From contig NZ_JAODIW010000004.1 in NCBI RefSeq assembly GCF_026586625.1, positions 186,001 to 250,000 of the forward strand: DNA of 64,000 bases, written 5' to 3'. Each line of letters begins with the position of its first letter. The stretch's first letter is position 1. Origin of the DNA: Halobium salinum. Lineage in GTDB: Archaea > Halobacteriota > Halobacteria > Halobacteriales > Haloferacaceae. The position numbers and the translations under genes were made by a program. The notes below the pieces were generated by a model. The model was given only the letters and a program-made list of their open reading frames with translations. It had not been told where the DNA came from and did no database searches. Positions 23,688 through 32,549 of this stretch are shown here, piece after piece.

Positions 23688-23722
23688 CCGGATATCCGGT
23701 ATTTCGGCATATCCTTATATCC
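23688..23722 (+). promoter_or_regulatory. Promoter of the first DUF4013 gene with palindrome CCGGATATCCGG
   Basis: A perfect 12-base palindrome (23688-23699) precedes a CTTATATCC TATA box (23714-23722). The predicted transcript start is near 23745, giving a leader of about 37 bases before the ATG at 23782. The DUF4013 array therefore has a promoter separate from rqcH. Confidence 0.55.
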
Positions 23723-23781
23723 CTGTAAAACCATCATGTGTTCGAGAGCTACCGGCAAAGCCGGCCGGCTCGTGCCACATC

Positions 23782-24489
23782 ATGATCGAGAACTCACTCA
23801 ACTACCTTCGGAACGGCGACGACTGGGTCAAGACGCTACTCATCGGCGGCGTCCTCGGCCTGCTCGGCGTCCTCATCGTCCCGACGTTCATCGTGTACGG
23901 CTACCTCATGCGGGTCCTGCGCGCCACGATGCGCGGCGAGGAGCGCGTCCCGGAGTTCGACGACTGGGGCGACATGACCGTCGACGGTCTGAAGGCGTTC
24001 GTCATCACGCTCGTCTACGGTATCGTCCCGGCCATCCTCGGGACGGTGTTCATCGGGTTCGGCGTACTGACCCTCTTCACGGGTGGCAGCACCGACTCCG
24101 GCATCCTGGCCGGCCTCGGCACCGCCGGAGTCCTGTTCGGGGTGCTCCTGACGCTCGTGCTCAGCCTCGTCGCCGCGTACTTCATCCCCGCGGCGCTCGC
24201 GAACTACGGCGAGACCGGGCGAATCGGCTCCGGCTTCGCCTTCGGCGAGCTTCGGCCGGTGCTCACTAGCACCAAGTACCTGACGGCGTGGGCCTACGCC
24301 ATCGCCATCGCCATCGGCGCGAGCGTCCTCGTCGGTATCGTCAGCATCACCGGCGTCGGCGCCATCGTCGCCCCGTTCGTGTCGTTCTACGTCGGCGTCG
24401 CCGCCGCGTACATCTTCGGGACGACCTGGGGTGAACTCCACCCGGTCCAACTGCGCGACGACGCCCCCGGCCAGCAGCCGGCGGTCTGA
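23782..24489 (+). CDS. DUF4013 family membrane protein 1
   Basis: The 235-residue protein opens MIENSLNYLRNGDDWVKTLL. It has about six transmembrane helices; a cytoplasmic loop EERVPEFDDWGDMTVDGLKAF after helix 2 and an AAYFIPAALANYGETGRIGS segment after helix 4 define the DUF4013 family. The function is unknown; the W/D/G loop and the P-A-A-x-A-N-Y motif recur in all four paralogues here. It is the canonical member of the array. The pyrimidine tract after its stop suggests a transcript end. Confidence 0.82.
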   Translation: MIENSLNYLRNGDDWVKTLLIGGVLGLLGVLIVPTFIVYGYLMRVLRATMRGEERVPEFDDWGDMTVDGLKAFVITLVYGIVPAILGTVFIGFGVLTLFTGGSTDSGILAGLGTAGVLFGVLLTLVLSLVAAYFIPAALANYGETGRIGSGFAFGELRPVLTSTKYLTAWAYAIAIAIGASVLVGIVSITGVGAIVAPFVSFYVGVAAAYIFGTTWGELHPVQLRDDAPGQQPAV

Positions 24490-24491
24490 GC

Positions 24492-24540
24492 GCACCTCTC
24501 TTTTCTTCTTTCTTCCTCTCCTCTCTCGTTCGCTCTCACG
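24492..24540 (+). terminator. Pyrimidine tract, probable terminator
   Basis: About 50 bases that are almost all C and T (CTCTTTTCTTCTTTCTTCC within it) directly after the stop of the first DUF4013 gene, resembling an archaeal U-rich termination region. Confidence 0.45.
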
Positions 24541-24598
24541 CGTCTCCGGACGGCGACCGAGCCACAGCTTCATGTCGCTCCGGCCCAACGTGAGGCCG

Positions 24599-25795
24599 AT
24601 GTTCACAGAGGCGCTGTACGCGCCCCTTCGTTCGAACGACGCCGCGGGGACACTCCTCGTCGGCGGCGCGCTCGTCGCCGCGACCGCCCTCCTCGCCGGC
24701 GGCTGGCTCGCGGCGCTCGCCGTGAGTCCGCTCGCCCTCCTCGCTACTCCCGTCGTCGTGCTCCCCGGACTCGTCCTCGGCGGCTACGACGTGGCGACGC
24801 TCCGTGCCGGGCTCCGACGGGAGCGGGCCACCCCGTCGTTCGTGCGCTGGCGCGACCTCCTCGTGGACGGCGTCCGGGCGACGGTCGTCACGTTCGCGTA
24901 CGCGTTCCCGGGCCTGCTACTGCTGGCGGCGGGACTCCTCATCGGCGTCGGCGCGGCCGGCGGCGCCTTCGACGGGGTGTCGACCGGAACGGCCGCCGGC
25001 GGGCTCGCCGCCCTCCTCTGTCTCCTCCTCGCGGCCGCGTACGCCCTCGTCTTCGCGTACGTCCGCCCCGCCGCACTCGCCGTCCTCGCCGCGGAGGGCC
25101 GGGTCGCTCCGGCGTTCTCTCCGCGTCGGCTCCGGGCCGCGACCGGGAGCGACCAGTACGTCGTCGCCTGGAGTCTCGCGACGACCGTCTGGGTCGTCGG
25201 GGTCGTCCTCGGAACCCCGCTGTCGGTCGCCCTCGTCGGCGTCGTAGTCCTGTTCTACGCCCGTGTCGTCGCCGTCTCGCTGTACGCTCGCGGTGCGTCC
25301 GTCGGCCTCAACGTTGACGCGTCGGGCCGAACCGACCTAGAACGGCCTGCCGAAACGGAGCCCGAGGCCGGCTCGACTCCGACGGTCACCCCCCGAGAGC
25401 CCGACCGTGCGGCGGCGAGCCGCGTCCGCCCCGAGGCGTCGGCGTCGGTCCAGTCCGGCCGGACGGTGCCGCTCCCGGGAGCCGGAAGCGGACGGGAGAA
25501 GGGACACGGGACAATGCGTCCCGCCGGCGCCGGCTCGGACGGGTCGGGCGAGGAGACGGACGGGCCGGATTCGGAGGCGGATGGGGAGACGGAGCGGACC
25601 GAGCGCTCGGAGTGGCCCGGAGCGTGGGAACGTGGGTCTACCCGCCCCGAGGGGTCGTCGCGGTCGACTCGGTGTGCCGACCACATCGACGCCGACCACG
25701 CCGTCACCGACCCCACCGACGCCGACCACGCTGCCACCGACCCCACCGACGCCGACCGCATCGACACCGACCTCACCGACGCCGACCAGCCGTAA
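24599..25795 (+). CDS. DUF4013 family membrane protein 2, with long acidic tail
   Basis: The 398-residue protein starts MFTEALYAPLRSNDAAGTLL, in line with its paralogues; an upstream ATG at 24572 is the alternative. The membrane domain (first ~225 residues) keeps the loop SFVRWRDLLVDGVRATVVTF and the family topology, but the NY motif is diverged to RPAALAVLAAEG. The remaining about 170 residues are disordered, Asp/Glu/Pro/Thr-rich, and end in short tandem repeats of a TDPTDADHA type unit. The tail is the main oddity relative to the usual 220-250-residue length. Confidence 0.75.
   Translation: MFTEALYAPLRSNDAAGTLLVGGALVAATALLAGGWLAALAVSPLALLATPVVVLPGLVLGGYDVATLRAGLRRERATPSFVRWRDLLVDGVRATVVTFAYAFPGLLLLAAGLLIGVGAAGGAFDGVSTGTAAGGLAALLCLLLAAAYALVFAYVRPAALAVLAAEGRVAPAFSPRRLRAATGSDQYVVAWSLATTVWVVGVVLGTPLSVALVGVVVLFYARVVAVSLYARGASVGLNVDASGRTDLERPAETEPEAGSTPTVTPREPDRAAASRVRPEASASVQSGRTVPLPGAGSGREKGHGTMRPAGAGSDGSGEETDGPDSEADGETERTERSEWPGAWERGSTRPEGSSRSTRCADHIDADHAVTDPTDADHAATDPTDADRIDTDLTDADQP
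25682..25795 (+). repeat. Tandem coding repeat (minisatellite) at the end of DUF4013 gene 2
   Basis: Roughly 30-base units containing GACCCCACCGACGCCGACC are repeated about three to four times with substitutions, encoding DADHA-TDPT type units. Imperfect tandem copies in frame suggest slippage expansion. Confidence 0.65.
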
Positions 25796-25834
25796 GCGAC
25801 ACCGTGAAACCGGGGGCGAGGAAACGGTCGGTCG

Positions 25835-26626
25835 ATGCTACGCGAGGCGCTTCGCTACCCGACGCGGGGTGACGACGCCGTCGAGACGCTCCTCGTCGGC
25901 GGCGGCCTCCACCTGCTCGCCGCCGCCTTCCCCCCGGCGGCGCCCGTCGGGGCCGTCTTCGTCCTCGGCTTTCTCGTCCACGTGCTCGCCCGTGCCGCCG
26001 ACGGGCCACGAGGACTCGCCGAACGCCCGCCGCCGACGTTCCGCGCGGTCCGGCGGGTCGGACGTGCCGGGGTCGGCGGCCTCCTCGTGAGCGCGGCGTA
26101 CCTGCTCCTGCCGACGGTCCTGCTCGCCGTGACCGCGACGGGCGCGCTGAGCAGACGCGTCGGCGACGCTGGCCTCGGACTCGGCCCCACCGTCGGAGTG
26201 CTCGCGGGGTCGCTGACGACGCTGTTCCTCGCGCTCGCGTTCGTCTACCTCCTGCCGGCCGCGCTGGCGAACTACGCCGCGGCGGGGCGGCTCCGGGCCG
26301 CGTTCGACCGGGCGTCGCTGCTCCGTGCGGCGACCGACGCGCGCTACTTCGTCGCGTTCTGTAGCGCCGGGACGCTGTTGGGGCTCGCCGCGGTCGCCGC
26401 CGGCGGGCTCGACCGGGTGCTCGTCGGCTTCTTCCTCGCGTTCTACCTCGAGGTCGCCGCGGCGGCGCTGGTCGTCGAAGGGATGTACGGGGTGGTCGGG
26501 GTGGTCGGGGTGGACGGAACCGAGACGGGTCGGACCGAGTCACGGGTCGAACCCGGCGGCGACGTCGGCACCGGCTTCGATGCCGATACGGAGGCCGAGT
26601 CGACGGTCGAGAGCGACACCGGATAG
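25835..26626 (+). CDS. DUF4013 family membrane protein 3
   Basis: The 263-residue protein begins MLREALRYPTRGDDAVETLL, clearly aligned with the other DUF4013 N-termini. The membrane domain has about six helices with ALAFVYLLPAALANYAAAG matching the P-A-A-x-A-N-Y motif. The loop after helix 2 reads RGLAERPPPTFRAVRRVGRAG and has lost the DW pair, so this copy is diverged. A disordered acidic tail of about 45 residues follows. Only 39 bases separate it from paralogue 2. Confidence 0.75.
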   Translation: MLREALRYPTRGDDAVETLLVGGGLHLLAAAFPPAAPVGAVFVLGFLVHVLARAADGPRGLAERPPPTFRAVRRVGRAGVGGLLVSAAYLLLPTVLLAVTATGALSRRVGDAGLGLGPTVGVLAGSLTTLFLALAFVYLLPAALANYAAAGRLRAAFDRASLLRAATDARYFVAFCSAGTLLGLAAVAAGGLDRVLVGFFLAFYLEVAAAALVVEGMYGVVGVVGVDGTETGRTESRVEPGGDVGTGFDADTEAESTVESDTG

Positions 26627-26710
26627 GCGCCCGGTAGGCCGCGGGAGAGGACGGAGGCGGGAGTGAGCGCGGGAGAAGGGTTATCCCGACGCCGTCAGTG
26701 GATTCGGACG

Positions 26711-27382
26711 ATGCTCGGAGACGCACTCGCCTTCCCGCGGCGCAGCGACGATTGGATTCAAACCTTCCTCATCGGCGCCGCGTTGATTCCGCTGAGCCTC
26801 CTCGTCCTGCCGGCGTTCGTCCTGCAAGGCTACATGGTCCGAGTCATGCAGGCTGCGGCGCGAGGAACCGAAACCGCTCCGTCGTTCACCGACTGGAGGG
26901 CGTTGTTCGTCGACGGCCTGAAACTGGCCGTCGTCGGGTTCGTCGTCTCGCTCGTCATCAATATCCCCGTCTGGATACTCCAGTTCACGGTGCTGTCCGG
27001 CGACCCGTCCGCCGGCGTCTCGGCGCTGTTCTGGGTCGTCCTCCTGCTCGTGCTCGTCGTCTCGCTCGCCGTCGCGTACGTCCTTCCGGCCGCCTACGCG
27101 AACTTCGCGCTGGAGGACGCCGCTTTCGGCGCCGCGTTCGACGTCTCGACGGTGTGGGCGGGGGCGACGACGGCTGCCTACGCGAAGGCCTGGCTCCTCG
27201 CCGTCGTCGTCGGCGTCGTACTCGGCGGCATCGCCGCGGCGCTTTCGATAGCGCTCGTCGGCCTGCCGCTCCTGTTCTACGTGCAGGTCGCCGTCTACTA
27301 CCTCACCGCTCGCGGCTTCGCGGAGGGACTGGGCGTCCGAGACGGGTCACCCGGTGCGACCCCGGCGGCGACCCGCGTCTGA
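26711..27382 (+). CDS. DUF4013 family membrane protein 4
   Basis: The 223-residue protein starts [20 protein letters not shown]; a GTG 16 codons upstream is less likely because the paralogues all begin at this point. It retains the full family pattern: [38 protein letters not shown], and [17 protein letters not shown]. There is no long tail. It resembles paralogue 1 most, so copies 2 and 3 appear to be the diverged ones. The pelota gene follows 98 bases downstream on the same strand. Confidence 0.82.
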   Translation: MLGDALAFPRRSDDWIQTFLIGAALIPLSLLVLPAFVLQGYMVRVMQAAARGTETAPSFTDWRALFVDGLKLAVVGFVVSLVINIPVWILQFTVLSGDPSAGVSALFWVVLLLVLVVSLAVAYVLPAAYANFALEDAAFGAAFDVSTVWAGATTAAYAKAWLLAVVVGVVLGGIAAALSIALVGLPLLFYVQVAVYYLTARGFAEGLGVRDGSPGATPAATRV

Positions 27383-27480
27383 GTGGTCACCCGACCGGTG
27401 AACCCGACGCGGGACGGCGTGACCGACCGAACCCGTCACCAGAGGGAAAGGGTCGTAACCCCACGAACCGCACGCTCGGT

Positions 27481-28548
27481 ATGCGCATCCAGAACCGCGG
27501 TCGCGGCGAGGAGGGGCGCGAGCGAATCACGCTCGTCCCCGAGACCGTCGACGACCTCTGGCACCTCTCACACGTCCTCGAACCGGGCGACCGCGTCTCC
27601 GGCGACACGACCCGCCGCATCCAGCGCGACGACGAGCAGATGCGAGACACCGGCGGCGAGCGCGAGCACATGTACGTCACCATCTCGGTCGACGACGTTG
27701 AGTTCGCGCGTTTCGCCAACCGTCTCCGAGTCGGCGGGGAGATAATCGGCTGTTCGCGCGAGGACCAACTCGGCCACCACCACACGCTGAACGTCGAGGA
27801 GCGCGCCGAAATCGAGATAGAGAAACGCTTCAAACCGGACCAGATTCAGCGCATCGAGGAGGCCGAGGAGGCCACCGAGAACCCCGACGTGGCCATCGCG
27901 ACGGTCGAGGAGGGGGAGGCGTACATCCACACCGTCCAGCAGTACGGCACCGAGGAGTACGCCTCGTTCAACCGCCCGACGGGGAAGGGGGAGTACGCCC
28001 GGCCCCGTTCGGAGTTGTTCGACGAACTCGGCTCCGCGCTCACCCACCTCGACCCGGACGCCATCATCCTCGCCGGGCCGGGGTTCACGAAGCAGGACGC
28101 TCGCGACTACATCGTCGAGAACTTCCGGGACCTGGAAGAGCGCATCACGGTCGTCGATACCTCCAGCGCCGGCGACCGCGGCGTCCACGAGGTGCTCAAA
28201 CGCGGCGCCGTCGACGAGGTGCAGGCGGAGACCCGCATCGCCCGGGAGGCCGAACTCATCGACCGCCTCACCGAGCAGATAGCGGCGGGGAACAAGGCGA
28301 CCTACGGCATCGACGCGACCGCCGAGGCCGCGGACTTCGGCGCGGTCGAGACCCTGCTCGTCCTCGACGAGCGCCTGCGCGAGGAGCGCCAGGGTCGGGG
28401 TGAGTGGGACCGCGACGCCAACGAGGTCATCGAGTCGGTCGAACAGAAGGGCGGCGAGGTGGTCGTTTTCTCGGCGGAGTTCGCCCCGGGCGAACAGCTG
28501 AAGAACCTCGGCGGCATCGCGGCGGTGCTCCGGTACCGACTGGAGTGA
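27481..28548 (+). CDS. pelA: mRNA surveillance protein pelota (Dom34)
   Basis: Pelota recognises ribosomes stalled with an empty A site and, with aEF1A/ABCE1, splits them. The 355-residue protein has the full three-domain layout: an Sm-like N-domain (about 1-130, [20 protein letters not shown]), a central eRF1-2-like domain (about 135-265, [35 protein letters not shown]), and an eRF1-3/L7Ae-like domain (about 268-355, [15 protein letters not shown]). It lacks the GGQ peptide-release motif, as expected. It stands downstream of the DUF4013 array and about 4 kb from rqcH. Confidence 0.95.
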   Translation: MRIQNRGRGEEGRERITLVPETVDDLWHLSHVLEPGDRVSGDTTRRIQRDDEQMRDTGGEREHMYVTISVDDVEFARFANRLRVGGEIIGCSREDQLGHHHTLNVEERAEIEIEKRFKPDQIQRIEEAEEATENPDVAIATVEEGEAYIHTVQQYGTEEYASFNRPTGKGEYARPRSELFDELGSALTHLDPDAIILAGPGFTKQDARDYIVENFRDLEERITVVDTSSAGDRGVHEVLKRGAVDEVQAETRIAREAELIDRLTEQIAAGNKATYGIDATAEAADFGAVETLLVLDERLREERQGRGEWDRDANEVIESVEQKGGEVVVFSAEFAPGEQLKNLGGIAAVLRYRLE

Positions 28549-28645
28549 CGTCGGGTCGCGTCCGACGGTCGGAGCCCGGCCCTCGCTCCGCACCCGTCGG
28601 ATTCCGCGACCGAACCGCTTTGTCGCTGTGGCGGCTACGTTCGGT

Positions 28646-29098
28646 GTGTCACTGAGGACGCCGGGCCCGCTGGAGCGCCGCTTCGAGCGGCTGCTCGACT
28701 ACGTCTTCTGGTGCGGGATGGAGGTGTTCCTGTTGTCGCTCCCCGTGACGGTCCTGTTGCTCGGCGCGCCGTACCCGATGTACGTCGCGCTCGCGGCGAG
28801 CGTCTCCCTCGTTACCTGTACGGCCGGCGTCGCGGCGGTCAGGGGCCGGTACCTCGGCCTCGACCCGTCGGGGTGGCCGCGCTTTTCGGACTTCCACAGC
28901 CTCCCGTTCCGCGCGGGCTACTACGGCGGGGCCGTCGCGACCGCGACCTTCACGGGCGTCGAGGCGGCGCTCCGCGTGGGGGCGCCCTGGCCCCTCGCAG
29001 TCGTGTCGGTCGCCGTGGCCACGCTCGCGCTCGCCGCCCTCCCGCAGGCGTTCGCCGCGACCCGACGCGCCGCGCGATTCTGGACGTTCGTGGGGTGA
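28646..29098 (+). CDS. Small polytopic membrane protein of unknown function
   Basis: The product is 150 residues from GTG 28646 (MSLRTPGPLERRFERLLDYV); a GTG at 28628 would add six residues. About four transmembrane helices are predicted: after LDYVFWCGMEVFLLSLP, around AASVSLVTCTAGVAAV, at AGYYGGAVATATFTGVEAAL, and near AVVSVAVATLALAALP. A short cytoplasmic loop GLDPSGWPRFSDFHSLP separates helices 2 and 3. I do not recognise the family. The AT-rich 295 bases that follow, up to the convergent ornithine-cyclodeaminase homologue, hold no supported gene. Confidence 0.6.
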   Translation: MSLRTPGPLERRFERLLDYVFWCGMEVFLLSLPVTVLLLGAPYPMYVALAASVSLVTCTAGVAAVRGRYLGLDPSGWPRFSDFHSLPFRAGYYGGAVATATFTGVEAALRVGAPWPLAVVSVAVATLALAALPQAFAATRRAARFWTFVG

Positions 29099-29393
29099 AC
29101 CACGGTATGCCGGTCGGCCCGGCCGGGGAGCGTCGACTCCCACCGTCCCGTTCCGTTGCACGTCGTTTTTCGGCGTTGGATTCCGGTTTTAGCACGTCAA
29201 TAAGTAAGTCATTCACCCACAGATAGATATTTGCCGGGCGACACAGAGGCACCACGCGAACGCAGACCGGGCACGTCCCCGATGGCGTCCGACGCGGCGG
29301 GTCGAAAACTCACTGGCACGCGACCGCCGCACCACTCCCTCCCGAGTCGAACTCCCCTCTCCTTGCCGTTTCATCCCTCGCGGAGCCGCTTCG

Positions 29394-30395
29394 TCAGTCC
29401 CGACCGGTGAGCGCCTCGCTCGCCGGCAAGAACTCGATAGTCGTCCCGAGCCCTTCCGCGCTCGCCCGCTCGTGGAGGAGCGACGCGGCGGCGACGGTCT
29501 CGATACCCGTCCCGCCGCTGTCGAAGACGGTTATCTCGTCGTCGGACTGGCGCCCGGGCGCCGTCCCGGCGACGACGTCGCCGAGTTCGGCGTGAACGTG
29601 GCTCTCGTCGACGACGCCGGCCTCCAGTGCGTGGATGAACGACCCCGCGTCGGTCGTCGCGCGCTTCCGGAGGTCCGGTACGTACGTCGCGCGCTCGATG
29701 GTGGTCGTGTCGAGTTCACGTTTCTCGGGGTTGTACTGCCCCATCGCGGTGACGTGCGCCCCCGGCGAGAGGTCGTCGCCGTCGAACACCGGCTCCGAGG
29801 CGGTCGTCGCCGTGACGACGACGTCGGCGTCGCGGACGGCCTCCGAGGCCGCGTCGACCGCCTCGACCGACGCGTCGAGCGCCCCGTCCATCTCCTCGGC
29901 GAACGCCTCGCGGTTCTCCCGGGTCGGCGAGTACACCGCCACCGAGTCGAGGTCGCGGACGGTCGCCGTCGCCCGGAGCTGGCCGCGAGCCTGTGCCCCA
30001 CTGCCGATGACGGCGAGCGTCGAGGCGTCCTCGCGGGCGAGGGCGTCGACGCCGACCGCGCCCGCGGCACCGGTCTTGTACGGGTTCATGCTCGCACCGT
30101 CGAGGAGTGCGAGCGGTTCGCCCGACTCGGCGTCGAACAGCGGCGTCATGAACCACGCGTCGGTCGCTCCGAACCCGGCGGCGTACATGTACCCGCCCAT
30201 CGCGCCGGTGTCGGGGAGCACCGCGGCGTAGCTGGTGAGCATCCCCTTCGGGTCGGCGTTGAGGAGCTTCGTGCGCGGCTCGGCCGGGGCGCCCTCGCCG
30301 CGCTGGCGGTACCCCTCGCGGACCGCGTCCACGTACTCGGCCGGCGTGGCGAGGCCGGCGACGTCGTCGCTCGTCAGGAACAGCGTCTCCGTCAT
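29394..30395 (-). CDS. Ornithine cyclodeaminase/mu-crystallin family protein
   Basis: The 333-residue protein has an NAD-binding Rossmann core (LAVIGSGAQARGQLRA, then VAVYSPTRENREAFAEEM). N-terminal substrate-site residues lie in PRTKLLNADPKGMLTSYAA and MGGYMYAAGF. The family also includes archaeal alanine dehydrogenase and imine reductases, so the reaction could be ornithine to proline plus ammonia, alanine oxidation, or imine reduction. In this family the catalytic acid is an Asp near PVFDGDDL or DSGGTGIE. The start at 30395 gives MTETLFLTSDDVAGL, matching family N-termini. Confidence 0.85.
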   Translation of the reverse strand: MTETLFLTSDDVAGLATPAEYVDAVREGYRQRGEGAPAEPRTKLLNADPKGMLTSYAAVLPDTGAMGGYMYAAGFGATDAWFMTPLFDAESGEPLALLDGASMNPYKTGAAGAVGVDALAREDASTLAVIGSGAQARGQLRATATVRDLDSVAVYSPTRENREAFAEEMDGALDASVEAVDAASEAVRDADVVVTATTASEPVFDGDDLSPGAHVTAMGQYNPEKRELDTTTIERATYVPDLRKRATTDAGSFIHALEAGVVDESHVHAELGDVVAGTAPGRQSDDEITVFDSGGTGIETVAAASLLHERASAEGLGTTIEFLPASEALTGRD

Positions 30396-30474
30396 ACCGT
30401 CGCGTTCGACGAGACGGGGCAAAACCGTGTGGGCGGCGGCATCGCTCGTGGAGCGTGGGTCACGGAGCCGAGCG

Positions 30475-30613
30475 TGAGTGGAAGGACGTCGGGAGCCAAG
30501 AGAGACGGGAAGCGTAGCGAGAAGTGAGAGACGGGTCGAAGAACGACGAGAGCCGGGAGAGCGAGAAAGTGAGAGCGAGAAGGTGAGAGAGCCGGGAGTC
30601 GGTCGTGAAGCGG
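30475..30613 (+). other. Purine-rich intergenic tract
   Basis: About 140 bases that are mostly G and A on the plus strand (AGCGAGAAAGTGAGAGCGAG within it), between two minus-strand genes. On the minus strand it is a pyrimidine-rich region downstream of the small membrane protein gene and could serve as its termination region. I see no gene in it. Confidence 0.35.
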
Positions 30614-30615
30614 GG

Positions 30616-30846
30616 TTAGTCGGCGTTGACGGGCGCCTGCTGCGTGGCGGTTGCGGGCGTCGGTGCGTCCGTCCCGGGTGTGACCGGCCCGTTGACGAAG
30701 AGGGCGTGACCGATGACGAGAGCGGAGGCGCTGGCACCGACCGGCACTGCGAGTGACAACGAGAACCCGACGAGCGTGAGGACTGCGGTGATTCCGAGCA
30801 TCGCCACCGGGATGAGACCGAGAACGTAGTCGTAGTAGCCAGTCAT
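30616..30846 (-). CDS. Small membrane protein of unknown function
   Basis: The 76-residue protein starts MTGYYDYVLGLIPVAMLG. It has two transmembrane helices (about 8-30 and 35-55) joined by a short turn and a Thr/Pro/Ala-rich tail that would lie outside or in the cytoplasm depending on topology. Its TATA box (30875-30882) is placed so that the transcript begins about five bases before the ATG, which supports the gene. No family is recognised. Confidence 0.65.
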   Translation of the reverse strand: MTGYYDYVLGLIPVAMLGITAVLTLVGFSLSLAVPVGASASALVIGHALFVNGPVTPGTDAPTPATATQQAPVNAD

Positions 30847-31212
30847 AATACATTACCTACTATGGGAGTGCCACATATAATTCTTTCCCATGTATTGGTG
30901 GTAATCACTGCGGTATTGATGGATAAGTACCTCATAAGTTATTCATAAAAGCGCCTTCAGAGGCGCTGAGGAGTCGGCAAACCACCGAACGTTTCGTGAT
31001 AGACCATTATGTATCGGGAGTGTTGAATGTCGACACGGAGCCGATTGTGAGTTCTCGCGCGTACCCCCGCACTCGCGTGACGGTAGAGTTGGTCGTGAGT
31101 CGGCCGCGGAACGGTCGGTTCAGGTACGGCGGTCGCCACTCGGGCCGGGATGCACGGGCGACGGTCGCCGGGACCGGTGCGTTGAACCGTCGTCTCCGCG
31201 GAGGGGGGAACG
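30847..31212. other. Intergenic region with hairpin, no gene seen
   Basis: The AT-rich half holds the minus-strand promoter. A perfect hairpin GCGCCT-TCAG-AGGCGC lies at 30951-30966; on the minus strand it is followed by TTTTAT, the form of an intrinsic terminator, but no minus-strand gene precedes it. The remainder up to the MFS gene has no supported frame. Confidence 0.5.
30875..30882 (-). promoter_or_regulatory. TATA box for the small membrane protein gene
   Basis: AATTATAT on the minus strand, centred 32 bases before the ATG at 30846, inside a strikingly AT-rich stretch (about 30845-30950). Confidence 0.6.
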
Positions 31213-32532
31213 GTGAACCGGAACGACCGCGCCATCGTCGGCCTCGTGATGCTCGCCCACGGGATGGTCCACACGTACGAACTGTCGATTCCCATCTTCG
31301 TCACCATCTGGCTGACCGAGTTCGACACCATCGACCTCCTCGTGACCCAACTGCCCGTGACGACGGCGACCGTCGGCGCGGTCGTCACCGTCGGGTACGC
31401 TCTGTTCGGGCTCGGCGCGTTGCCCGGCGGGGTCGTCGTCGACCGCGTCGGCTCGCGGCGGCTCATCACGGCCTGCCTGCTCGGGATGGCGGGGTCGTTC
31501 CTCCTGTTGGGACTCTCGCCGAACCTCGCCGTCGTGGCGCTCGCACTCGCGCTCTGGGGCATCTCTGCCAGCGTCTACCACCCGGCGGGGCTGGCGCTGT
31601 TGAGCAAGGGCGTCGAGGAGCGGGGGACGGGGTTCGCGTACCACGGCATCGCCGGGAACCTCGGCATCGGGCTCGGACCGCTCCTGACGGCCGTGCTGTT
31701 GCTCTTTTTCGACTGGACCCTGGTTGCAGGACTCCTCGCGCTCCCGGCGCTCGCAGCGGCCGCCTACGCGGCGCGTGCGCGCTTCGACGAGTCGGCGGCG
31801 GTCGCGCCGGACCCGGCCGACTCGGAGAGCGCGGCGGACGGCGGCTCCAAGGCCTCCTCCGGCGTCGACTCGCTCGGCGAGTTCGTCGCCGAGTCGCGGC
31901 GGCTGTTCGCCGGGAGCTTCCTGCTCGTGTTCCTCGTCGTGATGTGCTCGGGGCTGTACTACCGCGGCGTGCTCACCTTCCTCCCCGGCCTGTTGGAAGG
32001 GCTCCCCGGGTTCGAGCCGGTTCCGCTCGGCGCGTTGCTCCCGGCCGGTCTGCGCGACCTCCTCGGCGTCGAGGCGACCGGCGGGCGCACCCTGAAGCCG
32101 GAAAACTACTTCTACTCCGGCCTGCTCGTCGTCGGTGTGCTCGGCCAGTATGCCGGCGGGAAGCTCACCGACCGCGTTCCGGTGGAGTACGGAATCGCCG
32201 GATCGTTCGGCGCCCTCGCCGTCCTCGCGCTCGTCTTCCTCCCCGTAGCCGACGCGGGACTCGGCCCCCTGCTCGTCCTCGGGGTCGTTCTCGGCGCGTT
32301 CCTGTTCGTCGTCCAGCCGTTCTACCAGGCGACGGTCGCGGAGTACACGCCCGCCGGGACGCGTGGGCTCTCCTACGGGTTCACGTACCTCGGCGTGTTC
32401 GGCGTCGGCGCGCTCGGCGGACTCGTGGCCGGCACCATCCTGACGTACGCGACGCCCGCCGTCCTCTTTCTGACGCTCGCCGGGTTCGCGGCCGTCGCCG
32501 CGGCGACGGGGCTGGTGCTGGCGCGGCGGTGA
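31213..32532 (+). CDS. MFS transporter
   Basis: The 439-residue protein has about 12 transmembrane helices. The N-terminus MNRNDRAIVGLVMLAHGMVHTYE and YALFGLGALPGGVVVDRVGSRR (motif A region) fit a haloarchaeal MFS subgroup. A long loop between helices 6 and 7 (about 195-225) is acidic and Ser-rich. Another extracytoplasmic loop (about 260-300) contains GLPGFEPVPLGALLPAGL. The GTG start at 31213 is preceded by a GAGGGGGG purine tract that could act as a Shine-Dalgarno. The substrate cannot be inferred. Confidence 0.82.
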   Translation: MNRNDRAIVGLVMLAHGMVHTYELSIPIFVTIWLTEFDTIDLLVTQLPVTTATVGAVVTVGYALFGLGALPGGVVVDRVGSRRLITACLLGMAGSFLLLGLSPNLAVVALALALWGISASVYHPAGLALLSKGVEERGTGFAYHGIAGNLGIGLGPLLTAVLLLFFDWTLVAGLLALPALAAAAYAARARFDESAAVAPDPADSESAADGGSKASSGVDSLGEFVAESRRLFAGSFLLVFLVVMCSGLYYRGVLTFLPGLLEGLPGFEPVPLGALLPAGLRDLLGVEATGGRTLKPENYFYSGLLVVGVLGQYAGGKLTDRVPVEYGIAGSFGALAVLALVFLPVADAGLGPLLVLGVVLGAFLFVVQPFYQATVAEYTPAGTRGLSYGFTYLGVFGVGALGGLVAGTILTYATPAVLFLTLAGFAAVAAATGLVLARR

Positions 32533-32549
32533 GAGCGTGAAGACGACCG

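Noticed and set aside
25682-25795. CRISPR-like direct repeats
   Set aside because: Units are contiguous, in frame and coding, with no unique spacers and no cas genes nearby.
29099-29393. A possible small gene in the AT-rich gap between convergent genes, with a 43-codon ATG frame at 29283
   Set aside because: The frame overlaps the end of the cyclodeaminase homologue, is Ser/Pro/Arg-rich and has no family match or well-placed promoter.
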